DNA of 5,160 nt from Bacillota bacterium (GTDB taxonomy: Bacteria; Bacillota; Bacilli; Lactobacillales; Enterococcaceae): assembly GCA_023389005.1 (NCBI GenBank), contig JAEWFE010000180.1, forward strand, positions 1-5,160, in the 5' to 3' direction. The position numbers and the translations under genes are program-made. This document shows, in pieces, positions 1 through 4,922 of this stretch (positions are counted from its first letter, which is position 1; every line of letters starts with the position of its first letter). The notes under the pieces were generated by a model. That model ran no database searches. It was not told the DNA's origin and worked only from the letters and a program-made list of their open reading frames with translations.

Positions 1-15
1 GGTAAAAAGAGTTCT

Positions 16-63
16 CTATTTTAATAATAATAAACCGAAATGCATAACCTTTTTATTTTTCAT
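16..63 (-). CDS. Putative leucine-rich leader peptide (15 aa), 5' end of a unit running off the left edge
   Basis: Seen: ATG at 63-61, a ribosome-binding site AGGTGAG at 74-68, and a 15-codon ORF reading MKNKKVMHFGLLLLK that stops at TAG (18-16). The four leucines are consecutive TTA codons near the stop. A promoter (97-125) and a CodY box (138-151) lie directly upstream, giving an untranslated leader of about 27 nt. Known: short leader ORFs with runs of codons for the regulated amino acid control biosynthetic operons by ribosome-mediated attenuation, and the Lactococcus leu-ilv operon is reported to use a leucine leader of this type. Inference: this ORF senses charged tRNA-Leu for a branched-chain amino acid gene left of the window. 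The attenuator hairpins would lie beyond position 1, so they cannot be seen. Alternative: it is the start of a lipoprotein or membrane-protein gene (the N-terminus looks like a signal sequence) broken by a nonsense codon. Confidence 0.55.
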   Translation of the reverse strand: MKNKKVMHFGLLLLK

Positions 64-96
64 TTGACTCACCTAATTAAATTAATATTTTATTAG

Positions 97-125
97 AATT
101 TACCTAATTTAAAATTAAAAGTCAA
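97..125 (-). promoter_or_regulatory. SigA-type promoter of the leftward leader-peptide unit
   Basis: On the minus strand a -35 TTGACT (125-120) is followed after exactly 17 bp by TAAATT (102-97), a 4/6 match to the -10 consensus. Predicted transcription would start near 90, about 27 nt before the leader ATG at 63. The spacing and the AT-rich surroundings favour a real promoter. The weak -10 fits a regulated one. Confidence 0.6.
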
Positions 126-137
126 TAGTTTTAGCAA

Positions 138-151
138 AATTTTCTGAATAT
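138..151 (-). promoter_or_regulatory. CodY box
   Basis: On the plus strand AATTTTCTGAATAT matches the CodY consensus AATTTTCWGAAAAT at 13 of 14 positions; the 15-base palindromic form (138-152) matches at 14 of 15. It sits 12 bp upstream of the -35 at 120-125, centred about 55 bp before the predicted start. CodY responds to branched-chain amino acids (and to GTP in some genera), which fits the leucine codons in the ORF it precedes. At this position it could repress or activate; the sequence does not decide. Confidence 0.65.
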
Positions 152-174
152 TTTTGAAGATTGTTTGGCTTTTC

Positions 175-210
175 AAAAAAACTCACCCCAAACAAATGGA
201 AGTGAGTTTT
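175..210 (-). terminator. Rho-independent terminator of the LytTR-DUF3021 operon
   Basis: In the minus-strand transcript AAAACTCAC (210-202) pairs perfectly with GTGAGTTTT (186-178). This makes a 9-bp stem with a 15-nt loop, followed by a T-run made by the seven A residues at 175-181. It begins 5 nt after the stop codon of the DUF3021 gene. It separates that operon from the CodY-associated promoter to the left. Confidence 0.8.
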
Positions 211-215
211 GAGAT

Positions 216-638
216 TTAAGATAATTTTTGATTGATTGCTTGGATTTGCTTTTTGATTACATGGTACAACACGAACCAAATACATAAATAAATCACGATA
301 AACTCAACTGTAAAAGAAACTAAAGAATGTAAAGTGAGCCATTTTTCGTGAAAGGCGACTAAAACTAAAGGGATATAAATGGCAATCGCATGTGCAATCG
401 TCGCCGTAGTCAAAGAATCAAACCAATCAAAAACCACATTTGACATACCCATCCAACCACCAAGCAAGCCCCAAAGAAGACTGGATATCAGCATGGTTTC
501 CCAAGTAAAGTCTTTTGTAGCCATACTGCCATAGAATGCCCCCTTCGTTGCAATTCCAGAAAATGCGATTGATAGCCACAAACCAACAAATGTACCTATC
601 AACACACCGAAAATAAATAGCTTGATTACTTTACGCAT
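216..638 (-). CDS. DUF3021 family four-helix membrane protein, probable partner or inhibitor of the LytTR regulator
   Basis: The 140-residue product has four hydrophobic segments at about residues 4-27, 48-66, 77-96 and 104-127, then a short basic C-terminal tail (KKQIQAINQKLS). Size and topology fit the DUF3021 family. I recognise the family from its pairing and profile, not from a catalytic motif, and I see no enzyme signature. The ATG (638-636) overlaps the end of the upstream LytTR gene by 8 bp. Its ribosome-binding site AGAGGTG (652-646) lies inside that gene with a 7-nt spacer, so translational coupling is likely. Known: small membrane proteins encoded directly after stand-alone LytTR proteins (the HdrRM and BrsRM type systems of Streptococcus mutans) hold the regulator inactive. 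Inference: this protein does the same here. What releases the inhibition cannot be read from the sequence. Confidence 0.85.
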   Translation of the reverse strand: MRKVIKLFIFGVLIGTFVGLWLSIAFSGIATKGAFYGSMATKDFTWETMLISSLLWGLLGGWMGMSNVVFDWFDSLTTATIAHAIAIYIPLVLVAFHEKWLTLHSLVSFTVEFIVIYLCIWFVLYHVIKKQIQAINQKLS

Positions 639-1068
639 GTTCTAACACCTCTTTCACTTTCTTTAAATATCGTCTAGAAGCACTCGTTTTTTGCCCATCT
701 TTAAAAATAATTTCGATAATACCAGATCTCGTAATCGTAAATTTGTTAACAGCTTGAATTTGAATCATTTCTGTCCTTGAAATTTGCACAAAACTATTGG
801 GTAATTTTTCTTGCAGTTGATAGAGTCTTTCTAAAAGCTGATATTCCTGACCATTTACCATACAAAAAACTTGCTTATTAGCGCTATAGATACGTTGGAT
901 ATCCTTTAAATCAATGCGTACTTTTTCCTTTTCTTTCAAACCAATTAAATAGAATAACTCTTTTTGCGCAAAATCAATGATATGATCTAACGTACGACTA
1001 GGTTCAAAAGCAGCAATCTGTAATTCATCGCGTGCTAACTTTTGATCATAATGGATCTTAATTTTCAT
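631..1068 (-). CDS. Stand-alone LytTR-domain DNA-binding transcriptional regulator
   Basis: From the ATG at 1068 the product is 145 residues. The N-terminal 40 residues are an uncharacterised segment, and the LytTR DNA-binding domain spans about 43-142. The typical LytTR signatures are visible: FVQISRTEMIQIQAVNKF (93-110) and FKDGQKTSASRRYLKKVKE (122-140). There is no receiver domain, so it is not a classical phosphorylated response regulator. The frame is open to a GTG at 1077, but that start has no ribosome-binding site, whereas GAGGTG (1080-1075) lies 6 nt before the ATG; I therefore start at 1068. The gene overlaps the DUF3021 gene by 8 bp in one operon. Such regulators usually activate bacteriocin, competence or transporter genes and their own operon. 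A direct repeat of 21-bp period in its promoter supports autoregulation. The targets are unknown; no other clear copy of the repeat is seen in this window. Confidence 0.9.
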   Translation of the reverse strand: MKIKIHYDQKLARDELQIAAFEPSRTLDHIIDFAQKELFYLIGLKEKEKVRIDLKDIQRIYSANKQVFCMVNGQEYQLLERLYQLQEKLPNSFVQISRTEMIQIQAVNKFTITRSGIIEIIFKDGQKTSASRRYLKKVKEVLEHA

Positions 1069-1074
1069 CGACCT

Positions 1075-1080
1075 CACCTC
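1075..1080 (-). promoter_or_regulatory. Ribosome-binding site that fixes the LytTR start
   Basis: GAGGTG on the minus strand lies 6 nt upstream of the ATG at 1068. The GTG at 1077-1075 is part of this motif and so is unlikely to be the start. If the -10 at 1087-1092 is right, the transcript starts near 1080 and has a leader of only about 12 nt. Confidence 0.7.
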
Positions 1081-1086
1081 AATTGC

Positions 1087-1117
1087 AGTATAGCAAAAAT
1101 CCAGTTACTTTTGGCAA
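1087..1117 (-). promoter_or_regulatory. Probable promoter of the LytTR-DUF3021 operon (extended -10)
   Basis: The minus strand shows TGCTATACT (1095-1087), a -10 of 5/6 quality with the TGn extension. A possible -35 TTGCCA (1117-1112) lies at a long 19-bp spacing. The poor -35 spacing suggests a promoter that depends on the extended -10 or on an activator. Two copies of an 11-bp direct repeat overlap both elements. Confidence 0.55.
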
Positions 1118-1123
1118 AAATTC
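1092..1123 (-). repeat. 11-bp direct repeat with 21-bp period, candidate LytTR binding site
   Basis: On the minus strand GAATTTTTGCC (1123-1113) and GGATTTTTGCT (1102-1092) match at 9 of 11 positions, with a 10-bp gap, so the period is 21 bp or two helical turns. LytTR proteins are known to bind two roughly 9-bp direct repeats about 12 bp apart, which is the same period. The core does not match the general AgrA-type consensus closely, so the assignment rests on spacing and on its place before the LytTR gene. Confidence 0.45.
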
Positions 1124-1147
1124 GATAGGCGGTTGTTTTTGATAGAC
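1124..1147. repeat. Short GATAG(G/A)C direct repeat upstream of the LytTR promoter
   Basis: GATAGGC (1124-1130) and GATAGAC (1141-1147) lie 17 bp apart, just upstream of the candidate -35. The repeat could be part of an operator, but seven bases with one mismatch is weak evidence in AT-rich DNA. Confidence 0.2.
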
Positions 1148-1157
1148 TAATGGTTCC

Positions 1158-1188
1158 AAAAAAGGAGCAGCCAATCAGACTACTCCTT
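1158..1188 (-). terminator. Rho-independent terminator of the nuclease/5'-nucleotidase gene
   Basis: In the minus-strand transcript AAGGAGTAGTC (1188-1178) pairs with GGCTGCTCCTT (1172-1162). The stem has 11 bp with two G-T wobbles and a 5-nt loop. A run of six T follows (1163-1158), two of them in the stem. It starts 8 nt after the stop codon. No T-run follows on the plus strand, so it acts leftward only, insulating the LytTR promoter. Confidence 0.9.
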
Positions 1189-1196
1189 GTTCAGGC

Positions 1197-4100
1197 TTAT
1201 TTTGCTTTTTTAGTATTGTAGATGCGAATAATAATTGCCGCACCGATTAGCGCCACACCGATAATGACCAATGAGCCCATAATCTTCGTACCGGCAGCTG
1301 GTAAATCTTTTTTCAATTTCTTAGGTAATTTACCTTTATTATTCTTGTTATCTTGATTATCTGTTGGATTGCCTTTACCTTTATCTTTATCTTTTGCACC
1401 AGCATCTGGTTTTTGTTTCTTAAAGGTTAATTGCACCATCACTGGATCATGGTCAGAAGCGCGACCATCTTCTTGCATAAACATCGCATTGATATGAATC
1501 ATGTCGAATGCAGCATCTTTAGCTAAGTCTTTAGATACCAAGATATGATCAAGGGTTTCGCTATTTCCTAGATAGAAGTATGAATAGCGGTCTTCAGCTG
1601 GATGCGTCTTAACTAAGTTTACTAATTGTTTGCCTTCAAGAATCGCTAAAGTGTTACTGAATTCAAAGTCATTGAAATCACCTGTCATTACGACTTTCAA
1701 GCTTGGATCACTCTTCACTGCTTTATCGACATAAGTAGCAATTGTTTGTGCTAGTTGATCACGTTTCATCGCAGAGGCAAAACTTGCTGGTTGATGGCTA
1801 CCGTATAATGGTTGGTCGCCACGTTTAGAATTCAAATGGTTACCAATCAATAATAATTTTTGACCATTAAATGTAAAATAACCCGCTAAAGATTTACGTG
1901 TATCTTTAAAGAGTTCGTCCCCTTTACCAATAGCTTCTGACTTGTTGTAATCCACACGTTTTGGATTGTATAAGAAGCCAACACGGATATTAGCCCCTGG
2001 TGCGCCACCGTCTTGATTATTTTCTGGCGCCACATCAATATATTGATAGCTTGGACCGCCTGCTTTTTCAATCGCTTCAATCAAACGTTTGGCACTTTGA
2101 GTCGCATCCGTATTGCCATCATCAATTGGTCCGTTATTATCTTGCATTTCTAACAAGGTAATAATATCTGGTGCATTTAAGTCATTCACAAATGATTGGG
2201 CAATGCGTTGAACTTTTTCATCACTTGTGGACTCTTTATTCGCTGAGAAGTTTTCAATATTGTAAGAAGCAATGGTTAATTTATCCTTGCTTGCTTTGAT
2301 TGTTGTTTTTTCACGGGCAAGTTTACCGTCTTTAATTTTGACGCTATTTTTTGGTAAATACACTTTATACATACCATATGAATAAGTCACCGGACCAGCT
2401 ACTTGGCCTTCAATGGTGTCTTTGGCTTTCGCGTGTAATTTACGATCACCCGTTGATAACGCAATGATTTGTGGATTATAGTCTTCATCTAGTAGTAAAC
2501 CACCAGAATGATTTAAAATATCCGTACTTTCGCCAGGTAAGACAAATAGTTCGCCATTCTTTTGTGGACCTAAGATTTTCGCATGATTTACTGCAACAAG
2601 CATCCCTTCTAATGATTCCCAGAAGTCTAAAGCATCATCATTTGGATCAAAGTTTACAAAGCCATCATCTTCAATATGTTGACTTGGCACTTTACGATCC
2701 ACACCTAGTACAACTGGTTTAGGCACTTGGGCAGTACCGACTTTCGTTACTTGCGTTGCTTGTAATTGGGTAATGGTTAAATCCGTTTGTTCTTTTTCCG
2801 CATAGCCAGCACCAAAGACTTCAGCAACCGTTCCTTTCAATTCTAATTGATCGCCGACTTTCACATTATGTTTCTTGAAGTAGACACTCATACCATCTGA
2901 AGTTGTGATATCGCCATCTGGATGTAAATCTTGAACATAGAAGCGAATTGAATTTTCAACTGCAGTAACAACCACATCTTTCACTGTCACATTTTGATGC
3001 GTAAAAGCACCAAGATGATCATGTCCTTGGATTTCGCCAACTTTAGCCACGCGTTCTTGATATAAAAGCTTACGGCCTAAAGCAGGAACCGCCATTTTAC
3101 CCTTTGCGGAAGATTTTTGAATATAATTGACAAAAGTTTCCGTATCTGGATCAATAGCCCCTAATAATTTCGTGTTAGTAAAGCCTTTGAAGCCATCGCC
3201 CCCACCAAATAAGAAGTCGTTGATGACTACTTTATATTTTCCTTCAGGGGTAATTGGATTGCCGTCTTCTTTCGTCATGCTTTCCACAACATATTTTTGA
3301 TTGGCATCCCCTGTTGGATTTTCCGTAAAGGTGTAGCTTAATCCTGAAATTTGTAAGAAGTATTTTTCATCATCATATTGTTGTTCTAGCACTTCTTTGA
3401 TTTGTGCACCGGTCATTTCGACTACTTGTAAAATATTGCCAAATGGTTGAACCGCTTGAGCAGCACCCCAAGTAACCATGCCATCTTTGCCTAATAATAA
3501 ATCAGCACGAATTCCCCCATTATTCGTCATCGCAAAATCAACATCATAGCCTGCTTCTTTCGCCATCGCACGTTGACCATCTGTAATCAAGTTTCCTAGT
3601 GGGGATTCTCTTTGGACATTGTCATTGACTTCACGAGTGACCATGGTATCTGCATCGACTGCCCCAATGACTTTATTTCGTTCATCAGCAATTCGATTAT
3701 CGGCATCTGCAACAATCGCAGCAACTTTTTCATCTGGGGTAAGATTTTCTTTCGTGACAGGAACGACTTGGCCATCTGGTACTTTCACGAAATCTTGAGT
3801 AGCAACATCAATTTCTCCGGTGATTTCTGCGACGCCTTTCCCTTGAGAAGTAGACTGCATCACGCGCGTCTTACCGTTCACACCGTTTGTATACACGTGA
3901 TTATGTCCAGCAAACACGGCATCGACGGTATGATTTGGATCAATTGTTGCTAATTTAGCTAACATATCAGCCACTGCACCGGTCGTAGTCTCGCCACTTT
4001 GCACACTTGGTACATGGGCTAAGACGACAATTGCATTCACTTTTTGATTTTCACGTAATTCTTTTTCGTATTTAGCAATCGTTTCGGCTTCATCTAAGAA

Positions 4101-4784
4101 TCGATAATCTTGCCAATTTTTTCTTAAAACTAAATCAGGAATTTCTGTCGTGACAATCCCGATAAATCCGACTTTAACGGAATTGCCATTTGCATCTGTA
4201 AGTGTTTTGACCGTATATGGATGCCAGCCAAATGGAATCTTGCCGTCAGATTTATTCACCAAGTTAGCAATGACTAAATCCATTTTAGAAGCTTCACGTG
4301 GATAAGATTTGACAATATCTAAAAAGTTACTGTCGGCGCTCGGAGCTTGACCTAATAAAATACGATTAAATTCTGCTAAACCTTCATCGAACTCATGGTT
4401 ACCTATTGTACCTACTGTGAAGTTCATTGCATTGAATGCTTTAATCGTTGGTTCATCTTGGAGTAGACCTGAGTTAGCTGGACTGGCCCCAACCATATCC
4501 CCAGCAGAGACACGTAAGGTTTGCCCAGTTGGATGATTGGCTAAAAAGTTGGCCTGCATTTGGTTTAGCTTACTTGAAAGTAAAGCCGCACCACCAGCAC
4601 CAGAGATTTTACCGCCTGGATAGTAATAACTTCCAGTTGTACTTAATGCCCCATGAAAGTCATTTACCCCCAACACTTGGACAGGGACCGTCGTTTGTTC
4701 TGCTAAGATTTTTGGCCCAAAGCAACCAAAGGAAAGCACCGCCCCAGCCACTAATAAATGTTTTGTCAACTTCTTCATTTTCAA
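1197..4784 (-). CDS. Cell-wall-anchored bifunctional 5'-nucleotidase / EEP-family nuclease
   Basis: 1195 residues. A signal peptide covers about 1-28 (basic start, hydrophobic core, ILA cleavage site). A calcineurin-type metallophosphatase domain (about 33-300) has VNDFHG (D42, H44), SAGD (D96), GNHEFD (N129, H130), H257 and GHNH (H294, H296). A 5'-nucleotidase C-terminal domain (about 370-565) has SPLGNLITD, NNGGIR (421-426) and GGGDGF (527-532). An OB-fold region (about 580-675) and an ExeM/YhcR-like stretch (about 690-820) follow. The endonuclease/exonuclease/phosphatase domain (about 835-1122) keeps YNIENF (N842), E879, GNHLNS (H983), GDFND (D1036, N1038) and SDHDP (D1111, H1112). After a Lys/Asp/Asn-rich spacer come LPAAGT (1161-1166), a membrane span and the tail KKAK. 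All expected catalytic residues are present, so it should cleave extracellular DNA or RNA and dephosphorylate the nucleotides outside the cell. The start is TTG at 4784 (SD spacing 8 nt); ATG at 4778 is in frame but 14 nt from the SD. It is monocistronic, with its own promoter and terminator. Confidence 0.93.
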   Translation of the reverse strand: MKMKKLTKHLLVAGAVLSFGCFGPKILAEQTTVPVQVLGVNDFHGALSTTGSYYYPGGKISGAGGAALLSSKLNQMQANFLANHPTGQTLRVSAGDMVGASPANSGLLQDEPTIKAFNAMNFTVGTIGNHEFDEGLAEFNRILLGQAPSADSNFLDIVKSYPREASKMDLVIANLVNKSDGKIPFGWHPYTVKTLTDANGNSVKVGFIGIVTTEIPDLVLRKNWQDYRFLDEAETIAKYEKELRENQKVNAIVVLAHVPSVQSGETTTGAVADMLAKLATIDPNHTVDAVFAGHNHVYTNGVNGKTRVMQSTSQGKGVAEITGEIDVATQDFVKVPDGQVVPVTKENLTPDEKVAAIVADADNRIADERNKVIGAVDADTMVTREVNDNVQRESPLGNLITDGQRAMAKEAGYDVDFAMTNNGGIRADLLLGKDGMVTWGAAQAVQPFGNILQVVEMTGAQIKEVLEQQYDDEKYFLQISGLSYTFTENPTGDANQKYVVESMTKEDGNPITPEGKYKVVINDFLFGGGDGFKGFTNTKLLGAIDPDTETFVNYIQKSSAKGKMAVPALGRKLLYQERVAKVGEIQGHDHLGAFTHQNVTVKDVVVTAVENSIRFYVQDLHPDGDITTSDGMSVYFKKHNVKVGDQLELKGTVAEVFGAGYAEKEQTDLTITQLQATQVTKVGTAQVPKPVVLGVDRKVPSQHIEDDGFVNFDPNDDALDFWESLEGMLVAVNHAKILGPQKNGELFVLPGESTDILNHSGGLLLDEDYNPQIIALSTGDRKLHAKAKDTIEGQVAGPVTYSYGMYKVYLPKNSVKIKDGKLAREKTTIKASKDKLTIASYNIENFSANKESTSDEKVQRIAQSFVNDLNAPDIITLLEMQDNNGPIDDGNTDATQSAKRLIEAIEKAGGPSYQYIDVAPENNQDGGAPGANIRVGFLYNPKRVDYNKSEAIGKGDELFKDTRKSLAGYFTFNGQKLLLIGNHLNSKRGDQPLYGSHQPASFASAMKRDQLAQTIATYVDKAVKSDPSLKVVMTGDFNDFEFSNTLAILEGKQLVNLVKTHPAEDRYSYFYLGNSETLDHILVSKDLAKDAAFDMIHINAMFMQEDGRASDHDPVMVQLTFKKQKPDAGAKDKDKGKGNPTDNQDNKNNKGKLPKKLKKDLPAAGTKIMGSLVIIGVALIGAAIIIRIYNTKKAK

Positions 4785-4825
4785 AATTTCGCACCTTCTT
4801 CATTTGTAATTTGCCACATTATCAA
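4781..4825 (-). CDS. Possible 14-codon leader ORF coupled to the nuclease gene
   Basis: In the mRNA leader a TTG (4825-4823) lies 8 nt after a strong Shine-Dalgarno GGGAGG (4839-4834) and opens an ORF reading MIMWQITNEEGAKF. An in-frame ATG at 4819 is the other possible start, 14 nt from that site. The ORF ends at TGA (4783-4781), which overlaps the TTG start of the nuclease gene (4784-4782) by two bases, the geometry of translational coupling. The SD of the nuclease gene (4798-4793) lies inside this ORF. No amino-acid codon run is present, so attenuation is not indicated. It may instead be a chance ORF next to a purine-rich loop. Confidence 0.3.
   Translation of the reverse strand: MIMWQITNEEGAKF
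4793..4798 (-). promoter_or_regulatory. Ribosome-binding site that favours the TTG start of the nuclease
   Basis: AAGGTG on the minus strand is 8 nt before TTG 4784 and 14 nt before ATG 4778. An in-frame TGA at 4802-4800 rules out any earlier start. The choice alters only two residues (MK) ahead of MKKLTKHLL, and either gives a working signal peptide. Confidence 0.6.
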
Positions 4826-4854
4826 AAAATTCGCCTCCCTTCCTCGATAATGTG
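4815..4854 (-). promoter_or_regulatory. Hairpin in the nuclease mRNA leader with a Shine-Dalgarno-like loop
   Basis: CACATTATC (4854-4846 on the minus strand) is perfectly complementary to GATAATGTG (4823-4815), giving a 9-bp stem with a 22-nt loop. The 5' part of the loop is purine-rich (GAGGAAGGGAGG, 4845-4834) and the 3' part has a T-run (4829-4824). It lies within the predicted transcript, about 15 nt after its start and 30 nt before the nuclease start codon. It is not a terminator, because no T-run follows the stem. It may control ribosome access or mRNA stability, or be a DNA operator with distant half-sites. Confidence 0.45.
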
Positions 4855-4876
4855 TTGTAATACAGTGACAAGTATT

Positions 4877-4906
4877 ATTATACTATAGCTCTCTATCTGA
4901 TTTCAA
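4877..4906 (-). promoter_or_regulatory. SigA promoter of the nuclease/5'-nucleotidase gene
   Basis: The minus strand has TTGAAA (4906-4901), an 18-bp spacer and a perfect TATAAT (4882-4877). Transcription is expected near 4870, leaving a leader of about 85 nt. The -10 sits inside a small inverted repeat, AGTAT-4-ATACT (4871-4884). This is the best promoter match in the window. Confidence 0.8.
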
Positions 4907-4915
4907 TCGTTTTCA
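4902..4915 (-). promoter_or_regulatory. Candidate cre (CcpA) site over the -35 of the nuclease promoter
   Basis: TGAAAACGATTGAA on the minus strand fits TGWAANCGNTNWCA except at two positions (G and A where W and C are expected). It covers the -35 hexamer, so CcpA binding would block the promoter and give carbon catabolite repression. This is a motif match only. Confidence 0.4.
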
Positions 4916-4922
4916 GAAACAT
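4909..4922 (-). promoter_or_regulatory. Weak CodY-like motif upstream of the nuclease promoter
   Basis: ATGTTTCTGAAAAC on the minus strand matches AATTTTCWGAAAAT at 11 of 14 positions. It lies just upstream of the -35 and overlaps the cre-like motif. Three mismatches in AT-rich DNA are weak evidence; the site at 138-151 is far better. Confidence 0.25.

Noticed and set aside
1..55. AAAAAG...CTTTTT long-range pairing at the left edge as a terminator
   Set aside because: The arms are all A/T apart from one pair and far apart, and the interval is better explained by the leader ORF.
64..91. Plus-strand TTGACT-16-TATTTT promoter-like pair
   Set aside because: The TTGACT is the complement of bases between the RBS and ATG of the minus-strand leader ORF; no plus-strand gene follows within the window.
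71..120. Imperfect direct repeat ACCTAATT(T)AAA(A)TTAA, 31 bp apart
   Set aside because: The copies fall on the RBS and the spacer/-10 of the minus-strand promoter and differ by insertions; AT-rich chance similarity is the simpler explanation.
2471..3953. Plus-strand open frames inside the nuclease gene (for example 2471-2722 and 3612-3953)
   Set aside because: They are antisense to a strongly supported gene and give low-complexity or unrecognisable products without ribosome-binding sites.
4722..4733. Cysteine in the nuclease signal peptide (LSFGC) as a lipoprotein lipobox
   Set aside because: The -3 and -2 positions (S, F) do not fit the lipobox, an ILA cleavage site lies downstream, and the protein has a sortase signal at the other end.
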